This document shows, piece after piece, positions 1 to 6,601 of a stretch of 11,812 bases of DNA. Made by a program: the position numbers and the translations under genes. Source of the stretch: Bacillota bacterium. Lineage in GTDB: Bacteria > Bacillota > Clostridia > Christensenellales > Aristaeellaceae. Each line of letters begins with the position of its first letter. Position 1 is the first letter of the stretch. A model generated the notes under the pieces. The model did no database searches, was not told the origin of the DNA, and saw only the letters and a list, made by a program, of their open reading frames with translations. The DNA is taken from positions 1 to 11,812 of the forward strand of contig JAEVZE010000385.1 of the NCBI GenBank assembly GCA_023392395.1, read 5' to 3'.

Positions 1-320
1 CAGTTGTTGGCACACTCGTCCGAGATGTATAGCGGCGCGAAGAACACGATGCGGTCGCCGTAGACCTCCTCCTTCAGCCGGTGGGCCAGCGCGTACATCT
101 CCCGGATGGTCTCCTCGTCCTTGTTCTGAAGCAGGATCGCGGTCTCCTCCGGCTCCAGGCGCACGCAGTTTTCCGCCTTTTTGAGCACGCGGCGCACGTC
201 CTCCCTGGACGGGTTTTCCCACTTGTTCAATTGCGCCCAGATCTTTTCGTCGTCGATGAAGTCTCGCTCCATCCGGTCGTAGGCCTCAAACTCTTTTTTG
301 TATTTGTCCAGGAATCCCAT
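1..320 (-). CDS. hydG: [FeFe]-hydrogenase H-cluster maturase HydG, N-terminal part (cut by window edge)
   Basis: Radical SAM tyrosine lyase that, in the known family, splits tyrosine to p-cresol and supplies the CO and cyanide ligands of the [2Fe] part of the hydrogenase H-cluster. Only the first 106 residues are present, against roughly 450-480 in the family. Visible is the helical N-terminal region (an LEPEETAILLQ stretch near residues 55-65), then YGDRIVFFAPLYISDE near 87-102, the HydG/ThiH signature that leads into the CxxxCxxC cluster. The window ends just before the first expected cluster cysteine. The start is ATG at 320, with an AGGGGGC-like site about 8 nt upstream, partly inside the preceding gene. 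It begins 1 nt after the TGA of the TM1266-like gene, so the two are almost certainly co-transcribed and translationally coupled. An ATG at 325 is out of frame. That neighbour independently supports the identity. ThiH is the main alternative and is less likely given the neighbour. Confidence 0.9.
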   Translation of the reverse strand, partial: MGFLDKYKKEFEAYDRMERDFIDDEKIWAQLNKWENPSREDVRRVLKKAENCVRLEPEETAILLQNKDEETIREMYALAHRLKEEVYGDRIVFFAPLYISDECANN

Positions 321-321
321 C

Positions 322-588
322 TCATGCGCCCCCTACTGCCTGATTTGTCTTTGCGATCATGGACTTCACGCTGGCCCCTGAGACTCTGCCCAGCTTTCCA
401 GTCAACGCGCTGATGTCGTCGTTGGAACCGTCCACAATCAGCGCGATCACCGACACGCCACGCTCCCGGTAGGGCAGGCCCATCCTGCCCACAATCAGAT
501 CCGCGTGGTCGTGCAGAACCTGGTTGACCTTTTCCACGCAACCGGCGTCCTCCACCACGACGCCCACGATGCCCAGACGCTTCTCCAT
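322..588 (-). CDS. TM1266-like [FeFe]-hydrogenase system regulator (ACT/NikR-like fold)
   Basis: An 88-residue protein of the family named after Thermotoga TM1266, found next to hydE, hydF and hydG and annotated as a putative iron-only hydrogenase system regulator. The fold is ACT/ferredoxin-like, similar to the C-terminal domain of NikR. There is no DNA-binding domain, so a direct transcription role is unproven. Family marks seen: RLGIVGVVVED near residues 4-14, a helix with VNQVLHDHADLIVGRMGLPY at 21-40, and NDDISALTGKLGRVSGASVK at 56-75. The full expected length is present. The start is ATG at 588 because AAGGAGG lies 7 nt upstream; the reading frame is open further upstream, but that part is leader, not protein. 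hydG follows directly. The promoter is about 180 nt upstream, separated by a leader with a terminator-like hairpin, so control by attenuation is possible. Confidence 0.9.
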   Translation of the reverse strand: MEKRLGIVGVVVEDAGCVEKVNQVLHDHADLIVGRMGLPYRERGVSVIALIVDGSNDDISALTGKLGRVSGASVKSMIAKTNQAVGGA

Positions 589-769
589 GATCCAGCCTCC
601 TTCAAAATGAAAAGCTCCCTTTCCAAACGGAAAGAGAGCATAACGGCAATAAAAAAGAACACACATGCCGGATGCGCGCCTTCCCGCTCGGAGTACCTTG
701 CGGTCGGGAAAAACTTTGGCCCTGCTCCTCCGGGCGAAACGCGCGAAGGTGCATTGCACTTCAATTGTC
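589..769 (-). ncRNA. Long, apparently folded 5' leader of the hydrogenase-maturation operon
   Basis: About 180 nt separate the predicted transcription start from the regulator's ATG. Read 5' to 3' on the minus strand, I see: a 7-bp hairpin with one bulged C (about 763-746); a closing helix of 8 bp with two G-U pairs (744-737 with 681-674); inside it a 4-bp hairpin with a GGAGGAGCA loop (735-719); and a second arm closed by TCCCG/CGGGA (709-705 with 686-682) with an ACC-GCAA-GGT tip. CUCC in the second arm (693-690) could pair with GGAG in the first arm's loop, a possible pseudoknot. A T-rich stretch (about 659-652) and a terminator-like hairpin follow, directly before the Shine-Dalgarno. This layout, aptamer-like fold then expression platform, resembles a riboswitch, but I do not recognise a known class. 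Pairings were read by eye without energy calculation. Confidence 0.4.
604..639 (-). terminator. Terminator-like hairpin (possible attenuator) before the hydrogenase regulator
   Basis: On the minus strand, GCTC at 639-636 and CTTTCC at 634-629 pair with GGAAAG at 624-619 and GAGC at 617-614, 10 pairs with one mismatch and a GTTT loop. TTTT, CA, TTTT follows at 613-604. The hairpin lies downstream of the predicted promoter and only a few bases before the AAGGAGG of the TM1266-like gene. It would therefore act on that gene's own transcript, as an attenuator or by masking the ribosome binding site. In the plus direction no T run follows it. Confidence 0.5.
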
Positions 770-775
770 GCCATC

Positions 776-804
776 AGTGTAGCAGGTGGCAAGGAGGTTG
801 TCAA
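776..804 (-). promoter_or_regulatory. Sigma70/A-type promoter for the TM1266-like gene and hydG
   Basis: Minus strand: TTGACA (804-799, a perfect -35), 17-bp spacer, TACACT (781-776, 4 of 6 for -10). The start would fall near 769. This is the best minus-strand promoter in the gap and points at the hydrogenase genes, leaving a leader of about 180 nt. Confidence 0.6.
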
Positions 805-861
805 GCCCCGCCCGCCGTTACATTTTCAAGCGGCGCAGGGCTTCCAGGGGCTTCCTTTTTC

Positions 862-890
862 TTGCGCCCGCTTTTCGGCCATGATATAAT
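862..890 (+). promoter_or_regulatory. Promoter for the zapA operon
   Basis: TTGCGC (862-867), 17-bp spacer, perfect TATAAT (885-890), with transcription expected near 897. The ATG of zapA is at 922, preceded by GAGGTGGGAG (911-920), giving a short leader of about 25 nt. It is divergent from the hydrogenase promoter. Confidence 0.7.
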
Positions 891-921
891 GTAGCGTGGA
901 TTGTTATAGCGAGGTGGGAGC

Positions 922-1215
922 ATGGACAAGATCCGGACGACCGTCCGAATCGCGGGCAAGGATTATGCCATGGCCAGCTACGACAGCGAAGCCCATGTGC
1001 AGCGCGTGGCCCACTACGTGGACCGGAAGATGACTGAGCTGGGGCTTGCGATGCGGCTGCCGTCCGCGCAGCTGGCGGTGTTGACGGCGCTGAACGTGAC
1101 CGACGACATGATCAAGGCGCACGACGAAAACAATCGCCTGCGCCGCGAGATTGGCGAATTGCGGGAGGAGAACGCGGCTCTTCGGGAAAAGCTGAGTAAA
1201 CTCTCGGGCGAATAA
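922..1215 (+). CDS. zapA: Cell division protein ZapA
   Basis: A 97-residue FtsZ-associated protein that, in the known family, sits at the midcell Z-ring and promotes FtsZ filament bundling. The N-terminal half carries the family pattern: TTVRIAGKDYAM near residues 6-17, then HVQRVAHYVDRKM near 25-37. Next comes the helix with AQLAVLTALNVTDDM near 49-63. The C-terminus from about 66 to 95 is a charged, heptad-like coiled coil rich in E, L, R and K, as expected for the dimer or tetramer stalk. Length is normal for Gram-positive ZapA. The start is fixed by GAGGTGGGAG just upstream and by the promoter at 862-890. It is first in an apparent operon with the U32 protein (26-nt gap) and mutS2. Confidence 0.9.
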   Translation: MDKIRTTVRIAGKDYAMASYDSEAHVQRVAHYVDRKMTELGLAMRLPSAQLAVLTALNVTDDMIKAHDENNRLRREIGELREENAALREKLSKLSGE

Positions 1216-1241
1216 AGCGTGCGAGGGACGAGAGGACGCAA

Positions 1242-3365
1242 GTGATGGATTCTAGAAAGCCCGCGCCGATGGAACTGCTGGCCCCGGCGGGTGACATGGA
1301 TGCGCTGGTGGCGGCGGTGGAGGCGGGCGCGGACGCGGTATACCTGGGCGGCAAAGCGCTTTCCGCCCGGAAGAACGCGGGCAATTTCGACGCGGAGGGC
1401 CTAACGCGCGCGGCGGACTTCTGCCACGAGCGGGGCCGCCGTGCCTATGTGACGGTCAATACGCTGATCCGGGACGAGGAATTCGCCACGCTTTTCGAGC
1501 TGGCGGAGCAGATGGCCCGCGCGGGTGTGGACGCGGCCATCGTGCAGGATTTCGGCGTGGCGGCTGCGCTGAAGGCGATGCTGCCGGACCTTGAGTTGCA
1601 CGCCTCGACGCAAATGGCCGTGCACAACCGGCAAGGCGTGGACTTTTTGCGGGAGAACGGTTTTACGCGGGTGGTGCTGGCCCGCGAGATGGCTTTTTCG
1701 GAGATTGAGAAGAGCGCGAACCGAGGTGTTCAGCTGGAGGTATTCGCCCACGGCGCGCTGTGCGTCAGCTGTTCCGGACAGTGCCTCATGTCCAGCCTCA
1801 TCGGCGGGCGCAGTGGCAACCGGGGGTTGTGCGCGCAGCCCTGTCGTTTGAATTATCAGTTGGAAGGGCTTGCCGTGAATGTCGAGGGCGCGCTGCTATC
1901 CACACGGGACCTGAACCAGCTCGAAAATCTGCCCAGGCTGAAGGAAATCGGCGTAGGCAGCCTGAAGATCGAAGGGCGGCTCAAGGGGTCGGAATACGTC
2001 GGCCAGGTAACCGCCGCCTACCGCCGCGCGCTGGACGCGCTGGAGGCGGGGGATCCGCCAAGGCCGGATGCGTTGCGGCACGTGTTTAACCGGGGGTATA
2101 CTTTAGGGTACGGGCCGGGGCTGACGGATCAGGCATTGATCGAGGACCAGAGTGAGAAGCACGTGGAGGGCCGGGGCGAAATCCCGCGCGTTTTAAGGCC
2201 GATCCCGGTGGACGCGGTGCTGACGGTCGAAACCGGAAAACCGCTCGCGCTTTCCGTCACCGACGGCGAGGACGGCGCGTTTGTTTACGGGGAGGACGTG
2301 CAGGCGGCGCAGTCTCGCCCGGCGGAGGAAGCGCGGCTGGTCGAGCAGATGAAAAAGACCGGCGGCACGCCCTACGAATTCCGGGAAATCCGCGTTTTGC
2401 TCAGCCCGGACGCCTTTTTGCCGGTGTCTCAGGTCAACGACATTCGCAGGCGGGCGCTGGAAGCTCTGGGCAAAACGCGAATCGCGCGGCGGCGTGGCTG
2501 CGGGTCGGAAATTCTGCCGCTGCCGGAGATCATTCTGGCCAAGCCACCCAAGGGCAAGACTGCGCTGGTGGTGCAGGCCCGCGACGCAGCGCTTTTGGAA
2601 CAGGCCTCGGGTTGGGGCGCGGACGAGGTGGTCTTCGAGCCTTCGGATGTGACGGATGATGGATTGGCGAGCGCGCCGGTCGTCCCTTTTACGCTGGCGC
2701 TGCCGCCGACCTTGAACGGGGACGACCTTGCGCGGCTGCACCGGTGGGCGAATGAAAACCTAAGTGTCGCCGCGGTGCTGCTGTCGAATCCTTCGCACCT
2801 TTCGCTCTCCTGGCGTGCTCCCGCGCGGCTGGACGCGCCGATGAACCTGATGAACAGCCGCGCCGCCTCGCGGTTTGGCCTTCCGTACATGCCATCCGTG
2901 GAGATGACCGCAAGGGACATCGAGCGCCTCGGCGGGGAGAAAGAACTGTTTGTCTACGGGCGGCTGCAGCTGATGCGCCTTCGGCACTGCCCGGTACGCG
3001 CGCGTCTGGGCGGGCGGCACGAAACCTGCCGCCTGTGCGACGAGAAGCCGCAAGCGGGCCTTGAAGCCCATACGCTCACCGACCGCAAGGGCGCGCGCTT
3101 CCCGATACGCAGGCTCAAGACGGGCTCGGGCTGCATCGTGGAACTGGACAACTGCGTGCCACTGATGCTGCTTCGAAACGCGGGAAGAATTCCAGACGCG
3201 GCCCGGTGGCGCATCCGGCTGACGGGGGAGGATTCGCTGCCCGAGGCGATCGTGCGGCTGCACCGCGCGGCGCTGGACGGTGAAGATTTCAAAGCCCTTC
3301 CATATTGGGGCGCGGTGGACGCGCTGAAAACCACCACTGGTCACTATTTCAGAGGAGTGGAATGA
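1242..3365 (+). CDS. U32 family (collagenase-like) protein with DUF3656-type C-terminus, RlhA/TrhP-related
   Basis: A 707-residue protein of peptidase family U32. Characterised bacterial relatives (RlhA, TrhP) are not evident proteases but act in prephenate-dependent hydroxylation of 23S rRNA C2501 or tRNA uridine-34; which substrate applies here cannot be told. Seen: N-terminal MELLAPAGDMDAL (10-22) and AVYLGGKALSARKNAGNF (32-49), start of a TIM-barrel-like region; the U32 signature GALCVSCSGQCLMSS (171-185) and GNRGLCAQPCR (192-202). Cys174, 181, 197 and 201 match the conserved cluster-type cysteines, and Cys177 is an extra one. The C-terminal part (from about 570) has further cysteines, then LTDRKGARFPIRR and a CIVELDN..PL pattern, typical of the long RlhA-like subgroup. 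The start is GTG at 1242 or ATG at 1245; AGAGG at 1231-1235 fits both. The end overlaps mutS2 by ATGA. Confidence 0.88.
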   Translation: MMDSRKPAPMELLAPAGDMDALVAAVEAGADAVYLGGKALSARKNAGNFDAEGLTRAADFCHERGRRAYVTVNTLIRDEEFATLFELAEQMARAGVDAAIVQDFGVAAALKAMLPDLELHASTQMAVHNRQGVDFLRENGFTRVVLAREMAFSEIEKSANRGVQLEVFAHGALCVSCSGQCLMSSLIGGRSGNRGLCAQPCRLNYQLEGLAVNVEGALLSTRDLNQLENLPRLKEIGVGSLKIEGRLKGSEYVGQVTAAYRRALDALEAGDPPRPDALRHVFNRGYTLGYGPGLTDQALIEDQSEKHVEGRGEIPRVLRPIPVDAVLTVETGKPLALSVTDGEDGAFVYGEDVQAAQSRPAEEARLVEQMKKTGGTPYEFREIRVLLSPDAFLPVSQVNDIRRRALEALGKTRIARRRGCGSEILPLPEIILAKPPKGKTALVVQARDAALLEQASGWGADEVVFEPSDVTDDGLASAPVVPFTLALPPTLNGDDLARLHRWANENLSVAAVLLSNPSHLSLSWRAPARLDAPMNLMNSRAASRFGLPYMPSVEMTARDIERLGGEKELFVYGRLQLMRLRHCPVRARLGGRHETCRLCDEKPQAGLEAHTLTDRKGARFPIRRLKTGSGCIVELDNCVPLMLLRNAGRIPDAARWRIRLTGEDSLPEAIVRLHRAALDGEDFKALPYWGAVDALKTTTGHYFRGVE

Positions 3366-5716
3366 CCTTTATGCGAGAGAGAAACCTTCGGGTTCTCGAA
3401 TTCACCAAGATCCGCGATCAGCTTGCGCAGCTTTGCCTGTCGGAATCGGGCAGGGAACGGGCACAGGCGCTGGTTCCGTCCGGCGACGAAAAAATGGTGC
3501 GCCTGTGGCAGAACCAAACCTCGGAGGCCGGGACGATCATGGCCTATACCGGCGGATCGCCGATGCAGTACTTCCCGGACGTGAGCGGTTTCGTCAAGAT
3601 CGCCGCGGCGGGCGGCACGCTGTCGCCCAAGGCGCTATTGGACGTAGCGGAGGCGCTGAAGGCCTCGCGCTTGGTGCGCGCGGCCATCGTCACCGACCGG
3701 GAGAACACCCCGCTGCTCACCCAGATGGCCTCCCATCTCAATACCCACCGGGAGCTGGAGGAGACCATCTTCAACGCCATCCTGTCGGAGGACGAAATCG
3801 CCGACCGGGCCAGCCCGGAATTGTATGACATCCGTCGGCATCTCAGGCTTCTAGCCGACCGGATGCGAGAGAAGCTGAACAGCTTTTTGCGCGGCGAGCA
3901 GGCGAAGTACCTGCAGGACGCCATCATCACCCAGCGCAACGGCCGGTACGTGCTGCAGGTCAAGGCGGAGTGCCGCGCCAACGTGCCCGGCCTGATCCAC
4001 GACCAGTCGGCCAGCGGCGCAACGCTGTTCATCGAGCCCATGGCGGTGGTGGAGGCGGGCAACGACCTGAAGCAGTGGGCCGCCAAGGAGGAAAAGGAGA
4101 TCGAGCGCATCCTGGCGGCGCTGTCCGCCGAGGTCGCGCCGGATGCCTCTTTCATCGTAAGCAACCTCAACATCCTGGCGGAACTGGACATGATCTTTGC
4201 CAAGGCCATTCTGGGCCGACAGATGAAGGCGGTGGAGCCCAAGCTGAACGCCGAAGGGCGCATCAGCATCGTATCGGGCCGTCACCCCCTGATCGACCGG
4301 GCGAAGGTGGTGCCCATCAGCCTGTGGATGGGCGGCGAGTTCACGACGCTGATCATCACCGGCCCCAATACCGGCGGCAAGACCGTCACCATGAAGACCG
4401 TGGGCCTGATGACGCTGATGGCTCAGGCGGGCCTTGCCGTGCCCGCGAACCTGGGCACTGAGCTTGCGATCTTCGATGAAGTGTTTGCCGACATCGGCGA
4501 CGAGCAGTCCATCGAGCAGTCGCTCTCTACCTTCTCCTCCCACATGACCAACATCGTGGAGATTTTGAAGAGCGTCACGCCGAAATCGCTGACGCTGTTT
4601 GACGAACTGGGCGCGGGTACCGACCCCACCGAGGGCGCGGCGCTGGCAATGGCGATTCTGGAGTACCTGCTGACCCTGAAGACGGCCACGCTGGCCACCA
4701 CCCACTATTCGGAACTCAAGGCCTACGCGCTGTCCACAAAGGGCGTGGAGAACGCCTCGGTGGAATTCAACGTGGAAACGCTCCGGCCCACCTATCGCCT
4801 CTCCATCGGCGTGCCCGGCAAGTCCAACGCCTTTGAGATTTCCCGCAAGCTCGGCCTGCCCGAACATCTGATTCAAAGCGCGGGCGAACGGTTAAGCAAG
4901 GAGCAGATCCGCTTTGAGGACGTGATCGCCAACGCCGAATACCACCGGCAGATCGCGGAAAAGGAGCGCAAGCTCGCGGAAGAAGCCCACCGGGAGACCC
5001 AGGCGCTGCGGGATGAGACCGAGAAGATGCAAAGGGAACTTGAAGCCCAGCGCGAAAGCGCGATGAAGAAGGCCAAGGAGGACGCCCGCAAGGTGCTTGT
5101 GAAAGCCCAGCGGGAGGCGGAGCAGATCATTTCCGAACTCAAGCGCAGCCGCCGAAACGAGGGCGCGCCGCTTCGGGAGCACGAACTGCACGAGATGCGT
5201 GCGCGCTTGCAGAATGGCATTGACGAAAACGGCGAGCGCATGGCGGAGACCCCGCAGGACAACGTTGCGCCCAAGGACCTGAAGCCCGGCGAAAACGTGG
5301 AGATCGTCAAGACGGGCACCCGGGCCGTGGTCATCAATCCGCCCGACGACAAGGGCGAGGCGCTGGTGCAGGCGGGTGTAATGAAATTGAAAATCGCCGC
5401 TACAGGCCTCAAGCGCGTGAAGGAAACCAAGAAGGAGCGCACGGCGAGTACCATCTCGGTCGCGCAGCGGCCGGTGTCGATGGAGTGCGATCTGCGCGGC
5501 ATGACGCTGGATGAAGCGCTGCTGGCCGTGGACATGTTCCTGGACGGCGCGCAGCTTCAGCACCTGAAAAACGTGTCGATCATCCACGGCAAGGGCACGG
5601 GGGTCCTGCGCAGCGGCGTGCAATCGTACCTGAAACAGCACCCGATGGTCAAGGAGTTCCGCCTGGGCCGTTACGGCGAGGGCGAGGACGGCGTGACGGT
5701 GGTCACGCTCAAGTAA
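3362..5716 (+). CDS. mutS2: MutS2 (Smr-domain MutS paralogue)
   Basis: A 784-residue ATPase of the MutS2 family, which lacks the mismatch-recognition domain of MutS. In known systems it suppresses recombination (Helicobacter, Thermus) or splits collided ribosomes (Bacillus). Order seen: N-terminal helical lever/core region (to about 300); Walker A GPNTGGKT at 334-341; Walker B LTLFDE with Asp414-Glu415, followed by LGAGTDPTEG; a THYSELK motif after that; a long charged coiled coil (about 515-625); a KOW-like part with GENVEIVKTGTRAVV; and a C-terminal Smr nuclease-type domain with DLRG at 710-713 and HGKGTG at 742-747. All key motifs are intact and the length is typical. ATG at 3362 overlaps the stop of the U32 gene and has AGAGGAG 4 nt upstream; ATG at 3371 is an alternative with a 13-nt spacer. 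Confidence 0.96.
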   Translation: MTFMRERNLRVLEFTKIRDQLAQLCLSESGRERAQALVPSGDEKMVRLWQNQTSEAGTIMAYTGGSPMQYFPDVSGFVKIAAAGGTLSPKALLDVAEALKASRLVRAAIVTDRENTPLLTQMASHLNTHRELEETIFNAILSEDEIADRASPELYDIRRHLRLLADRMREKLNSFLRGEQAKYLQDAIITQRNGRYVLQVKAECRANVPGLIHDQSASGATLFIEPMAVVEAGNDLKQWAAKEEKEIERILAALSAEVAPDASFIVSNLNILAELDMIFAKAILGRQMKAVEPKLNAEGRISIVSGRHPLIDRAKVVPISLWMGGEFTTLIITGPNTGGKTVTMKTVGLMTLMAQAGLAVPANLGTELAIFDEVFADIGDEQSIEQSLSTFSSHMTNIVEILKSVTPKSLTLFDELGAGTDPTEGAALAMAILEYLLTLKTATLATTHYSELKAYALSTKGVENASVEFNVETLRPTYRLSIGVPGKSNAFEISRKLGLPEHLIQSAGERLSKEQIRFEDVIANAEYHRQIAEKERKLAEEAHRETQALRDETEKMQRELEAQRESAMKKAKEDARKVLVKAQREAEQIISELKRSRRNEGAPLREHELHEMRARLQNGIDENGERMAETPQDNVAPKDLKPGENVEIVKTGTRAVVINPPDDKGEALVQAGVMKLKIAATGLKRVKETKKERTASTISVAQRPVSMECDLRGMTLDEALLAVDMFLDGAQLQHLKNVSIIHGKGTGVLRSGVQSYLKQHPMVKEFRLGRYGEGEDGVTVVTLK

Positions 5717-5917
5717 TACCAATTCCAAACATTCTTTCGTCGTCGCGGCGGATCTTTTTGCGCAGGGCGTTGTCACCTTCCACTCACCGTAGCGCTGCAT
5801 TTCACGCCAAAGGCGTATCCCGAAGGGTCGACTCGCTCCGGTTCCTGGTCCTGCTATCTAAAATCTCTCGCCGCTTTGGACGAAACAATATTTTGCATTG
5901 GTATAAGGGGGTATTCT
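5717..5917. other. Gap between mutS2 and the response regulator
   Basis: No gene is supported here. It holds two small perfect hairpins, ACGCC-AAA-GGCGT (5804-5816) and CCC-GAA-GGG (5819-5827), an AGCGCT palindrome (5791-5796) and a TCTTTTT run near 5753-5760 without a convincing stem before it. I found no clear terminator for mutS2. TAAAAT at 5859-5864 could be a -10 box, but no matching -35 is visible. The response regulator's ribosome binding site AAGGGGG lies at 5905-5911, 6 nt before its ATG. Confidence 0.5.
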
Positions 5918-6601
5918 ATGAACAAGACCAAGATCCTGCTGGTCGACGATGATCCCAACATCCGCCAACTGGTCAGCCTGTACCTGACGCGGGAGGGCTT
6001 TGAAGTGCAGGAGGCCGAGCGGGGCGACGACGCGCTCAAGCAGTTCAAGGCCGCCGCGCCCAACCTGATCCTGCTGGACATCATGCTGCCCGGCATGGAC
6101 GGCTGGCAGGTGTGCCGCGAGGTGCGCAAGGTCTCGAACATCCCCATCATCATGCTAACCGCGAAGGACGAGACCTTTGACAAAGTCCTGGGCCTGGAAC
6201 TGGGCGCGGACGACTACCTCTCCAAGCCTTTCGAGCCCAAGGAACTGGTGGCCAGGATCAAGGCGGTCATCCGCCGCTACCAGAGCGCCGACGCGCCCGA
6301 CAAGGAGCTGGTGTTCCCAGGACTTTCGATCAACATCAGCCACTATACGGTTTCCTACATGGGCCGCCCGGTAGAGATGCCGCCCAAGGAGCTGGAGCTG
6401 CTCTACTTTTTGGCCAGCCATCCCGGCGCGGTGTTCACGAGAGAGCAGCTTTTGGAGCAGGTATGGGGCTACGACTTCTTCGGCGACTCCCGCACGGTGG
6501 ACGTGCACATTAAAAGGCTTCGCGAGAAGCTGGACGGCGGGGAATTAGGCTGGAATCTCAAGACCGTCTGGGGCGTGGGCTACAAGTTCGAGGTCAAATA
6601 G
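5918..6601 (+). CDS. OmpR/PhoB-family response regulator
   Basis: A 227-residue two-component response regulator, cytoplasmic, expected to bind DNA when phosphorylated by the kinase encoded next. The receiver domain (about 5-118) has the acidic pocket Asp10-Asp11, the phosphorylation site Asp54 in LILLDIMLPGMDG, Thr81 and Lys103 in LSKPF. The winged-helix effector domain (about 130-226) has the pattern PPKELELLYFLASHPGAVF, then REQLLEQVWGYDF, RTVDVHIKRLREKL and WGVGYKF. All functional residues are intact and the length is standard. The start is ATG at 5918 because AAGGGGG sits 6 nt upstream; the frame is open further up, without a ribosome binding site. The stop is immediately followed by the kinase ATG. 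A function in envelope stress is inferred only from the protease gene downstream. Confidence 0.95.
   Translation: MNKTKILLVDDDPNIRQLVSLYLTREGFEVQEAERGDDALKQFKAAAPNLILLDIMLPGMDGWQVCREVRKVSNIPIIMLTAKDETFDKVLGLELGADDYLSKPFEPKELVARIKAVIRRYQSADAPDKELVFPGLSINISHYTVSYMGRPVEMPPKELELLYFLASHPGAVFTREQLLEQVWGYDFFGDSRTVDVHIKRLREKLDGGELGWNLKTVWGVGYKFEVK

Noticed and set aside
695..731. FMN-riboswitch-like words (GCAGGG followed by CCCGACCG) in the minus-strand leader
   Set aside because: Only two short words match; the other conserved segments of the FMN aptamer and its six-arm layout are not visible.
322..804. Longer version of the TM1266-like protein starting at 804
   Set aside because: The extension would begin inside the -35 box of the promoter; the family is about 80-90 residues and AAGGAGG sits exactly before the ATG at 588.
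3851..4876. Long minus-strand open frame opposite mutS2
   Set aside because: It is a GC-rich mirror frame of a strongly conserved gene, with a His/Arg/Gly-rich composition and no recognisable domain.
4892..5800. Long minus-strand open frame opposite the end of mutS2
   Set aside because: Same reasoning: antisense to the Smr and coiled-coil region, no domain and no ribosome binding site evidence.
5902..5907. TATAAG as -10 box for the response regulator
   Set aside because: It overlaps the ribosome binding site and would place the start almost at the ATG; the spacing to TTGGAC is 20 bp.
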